Below, one piece after another: positions 22,978 to 23,738 of a stretch of DNA of 23,738 bases (the stretch's first letter is position 1; each line of letters opens with the position of its first letter). The DNA lies in the NCBI GenBank assembly GCA_903895005.1, contig CAITSH010000454.1:1-23738 (forward strand), read 5' to 3'. The translations under genes were made by a program, and so were the position numbers. Source of the stretch: an uncultured Pseudomonadota bacterium. Its GTDB lineage: Bacteria > Pseudomonadota > Gammaproteobacteria > Burkholderiales > SG8-39. Below the pieces are notes generated by a model that did not search any database, was not told the DNA's origin, and saw nothing but the letters and a program-made list of their open reading frames with translations.

Positions 22978-23738
22978 ATGCGCGTGCTTGTCCGCTCATG
23001 GGTCATGATGTCCGCAGCCATTGTGTTGAGTTGGACCCTTTTCGCAGGGTTTGCATTGGCGCAGGCACCGACACCGACGTACCCGAGCAAGCCGATACGC
23101 ATGATCAACCCGTTTGCTCCCGGCGGCGGGGTGGATGTGCTGGCGCGAATGCTGGTCGAAAAGCTGAGCGTGTCGCTGGGCCAACCGGTAGTCATAGAAA
23201 ACCGTCCCGGTGCCAGCACCATGATCGGCGCGGACGCTGTAGCAAAAGCGGCGCCGGACGGACATACGCTGTTTATCACCGTCAATAACTACCTGATCGC
23301 ACCGCTCTTGCAACGCAACCCGCCGTACGACCCGGTGCGTGACTTTGCGCCGGTGGTAATGCTGGCCAAGGTTCCCAACCTGATCATCGCCGGCAGCGCC
23401 TTCCCGGCAAAAACAATCGAAGAAATGATCGCATTGGCACGGCGCACGCCCGGCGGGCTGAGCTATGCGTCGGTCGGCAGCGGATCTACCCAGCATATCT
23501 CCGGTGAATTATTTCGTCGTGCCGCCGGCATTCCACTGGTCGAAATTCCCTATAAAGGCGTCGCACCTGCGATGGTGGACGTGCTCGGCGGGCGCGTTGC
23601 GCTGATGTTCACCGGTTCGGTGGCTTCCCTAGCGCAAATACGCGCGGACAAGATCCGCGTGCTGGCCGTCATGGATGGGGAACGTTCTGCGCTGTTTCCC
23701 GGGGTGCCGACACTGGCCGAGGCGGGCTTCAGGAACAC
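22978..23738 (+). CDS. Bug-type (TctC-like) receptor, cut by right window edge
   Basis: About 253 codons from ATG 22978 with no stop before the edge. GGAGA (22968-22972) sits five bases upstream. The signal peptide has Arg residues, then a hydrophobic core (MMSAAIVLSWTLFAGFALAQ), and the mature part begins near TPTYPSKPIRMINPF. The binding loop is APGGGVDVLARML; further family segments are RPGASTMIGADAVAKAAPDGHTL, LSYASVGSGSTQHISGELF, EIPYKGVAPAMVDVLGGRVA and FPGVPTLAEAG. Roughly 65-75 residues should be missing. It is the third Bug receptor in the window and lies 88 bases after the sulfatase on the same strand. Confidence 0.93.
   Translation, partial: MRVLVRSWVMMSAAIVLSWTLFAGFALAQAPTPTYPSKPIRMINPFAPGGGVDVLARMLVEKLSVSLGQPVVIENRPGASTMIGADAVAKAAPDGHTLFITVNNYLIAPLLQRNPPYDPVRDFAPVVMLAKVPNLIIAGSAFPAKTIEEMIALARRTPGGLSYASVGSGSTQHISGELFRRAAGIPLVEIPYKGVAPAMVDVLGGRVALMFTGSVASLAQIRADKIRVLAVMDGERSALFPGVPTLAEAGFRN

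Noticed and set aside
1..23738. Mobile element, defence system, CRISPR array or prophage
   Set aside because: No transposase, integrase, repeat array or defence-type gene was seen; the content is metabolic, transport and envelope genes.

Overview
The window looks like a GC-rich betaproteobacterial chromosome, most likely Burkholderiales. The main reasons are three Bug-type (TctC-like) periplasmic receptors within 8 kb, a fused LivH-LivM permease, a DUF748/AsmA-like envelope protein, and many ATGA start/stop overlaps. This placement is inference from gene families. No rRNA, tRNA, CRISPR array, insertion sequence, integrase or plasmid function was seen. No gap between genes exceeds about 210 bases.

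Region 1 (1-13837, all + strand) reads as one long catabolic operon of twelve genes with gaps of at most about 100 bases. In order: the 3' end of a molybdenum hydroxylase (xanthine dehydrogenase family) large subunit; a 6-hydroxynicotinate reductase-like Fe-S protein; a UPF0280 (ApbE-like) protein; a PF06684 'amino acid synthesis' family protein; a complete LIV-type ABC importer (binding protein, fused LivHM permease, LivG, LivF); HyuA; a small protein with a duplicated alpha/beta-barrel-like repeat; HyuB; and an exported ankyrin-repeat protein. Together they suggest uptake of an N-heterocyclic (perhaps pyridine- or pyrimidine-like) acid, hydroxylation to a lactam, reductive loss of aromaticity, and ATP-dependent lactam opening by a 5-oxoprolinase/caprolactamase-type HyuAB enzyme. 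The substrate cannot be read from the sequence.

Region 2 (14046-15414, + strand) holds a UbiX/KpdB-type flavin prenyltransferase with no UbiD decarboxylase in view, and an NTF2/SnoaL-like protein that probably starts at TTG. Two back-to-back hairpins (15421-15494) separate this pair from the convergent region 3.

Region 3 (15511-20092, - strand) holds an orphan Bug receptor and, upstream of it, a DUF748/AsmA-like gene of about 1140 codons interrupted by a single in-frame TAG (18833-18835). The two parts are annotated separately but are one gene historically.

Region 4 (20265 to the right edge, + strand) is a Bug receptor, a formylglycine-type sulfatase, and a third Bug receptor cut by the window edge. 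No TctA/TctB membrane partners and no transcriptional regulator were found anywhere in the window, so regulation of the main operon must come from outside it or from a global regulator.
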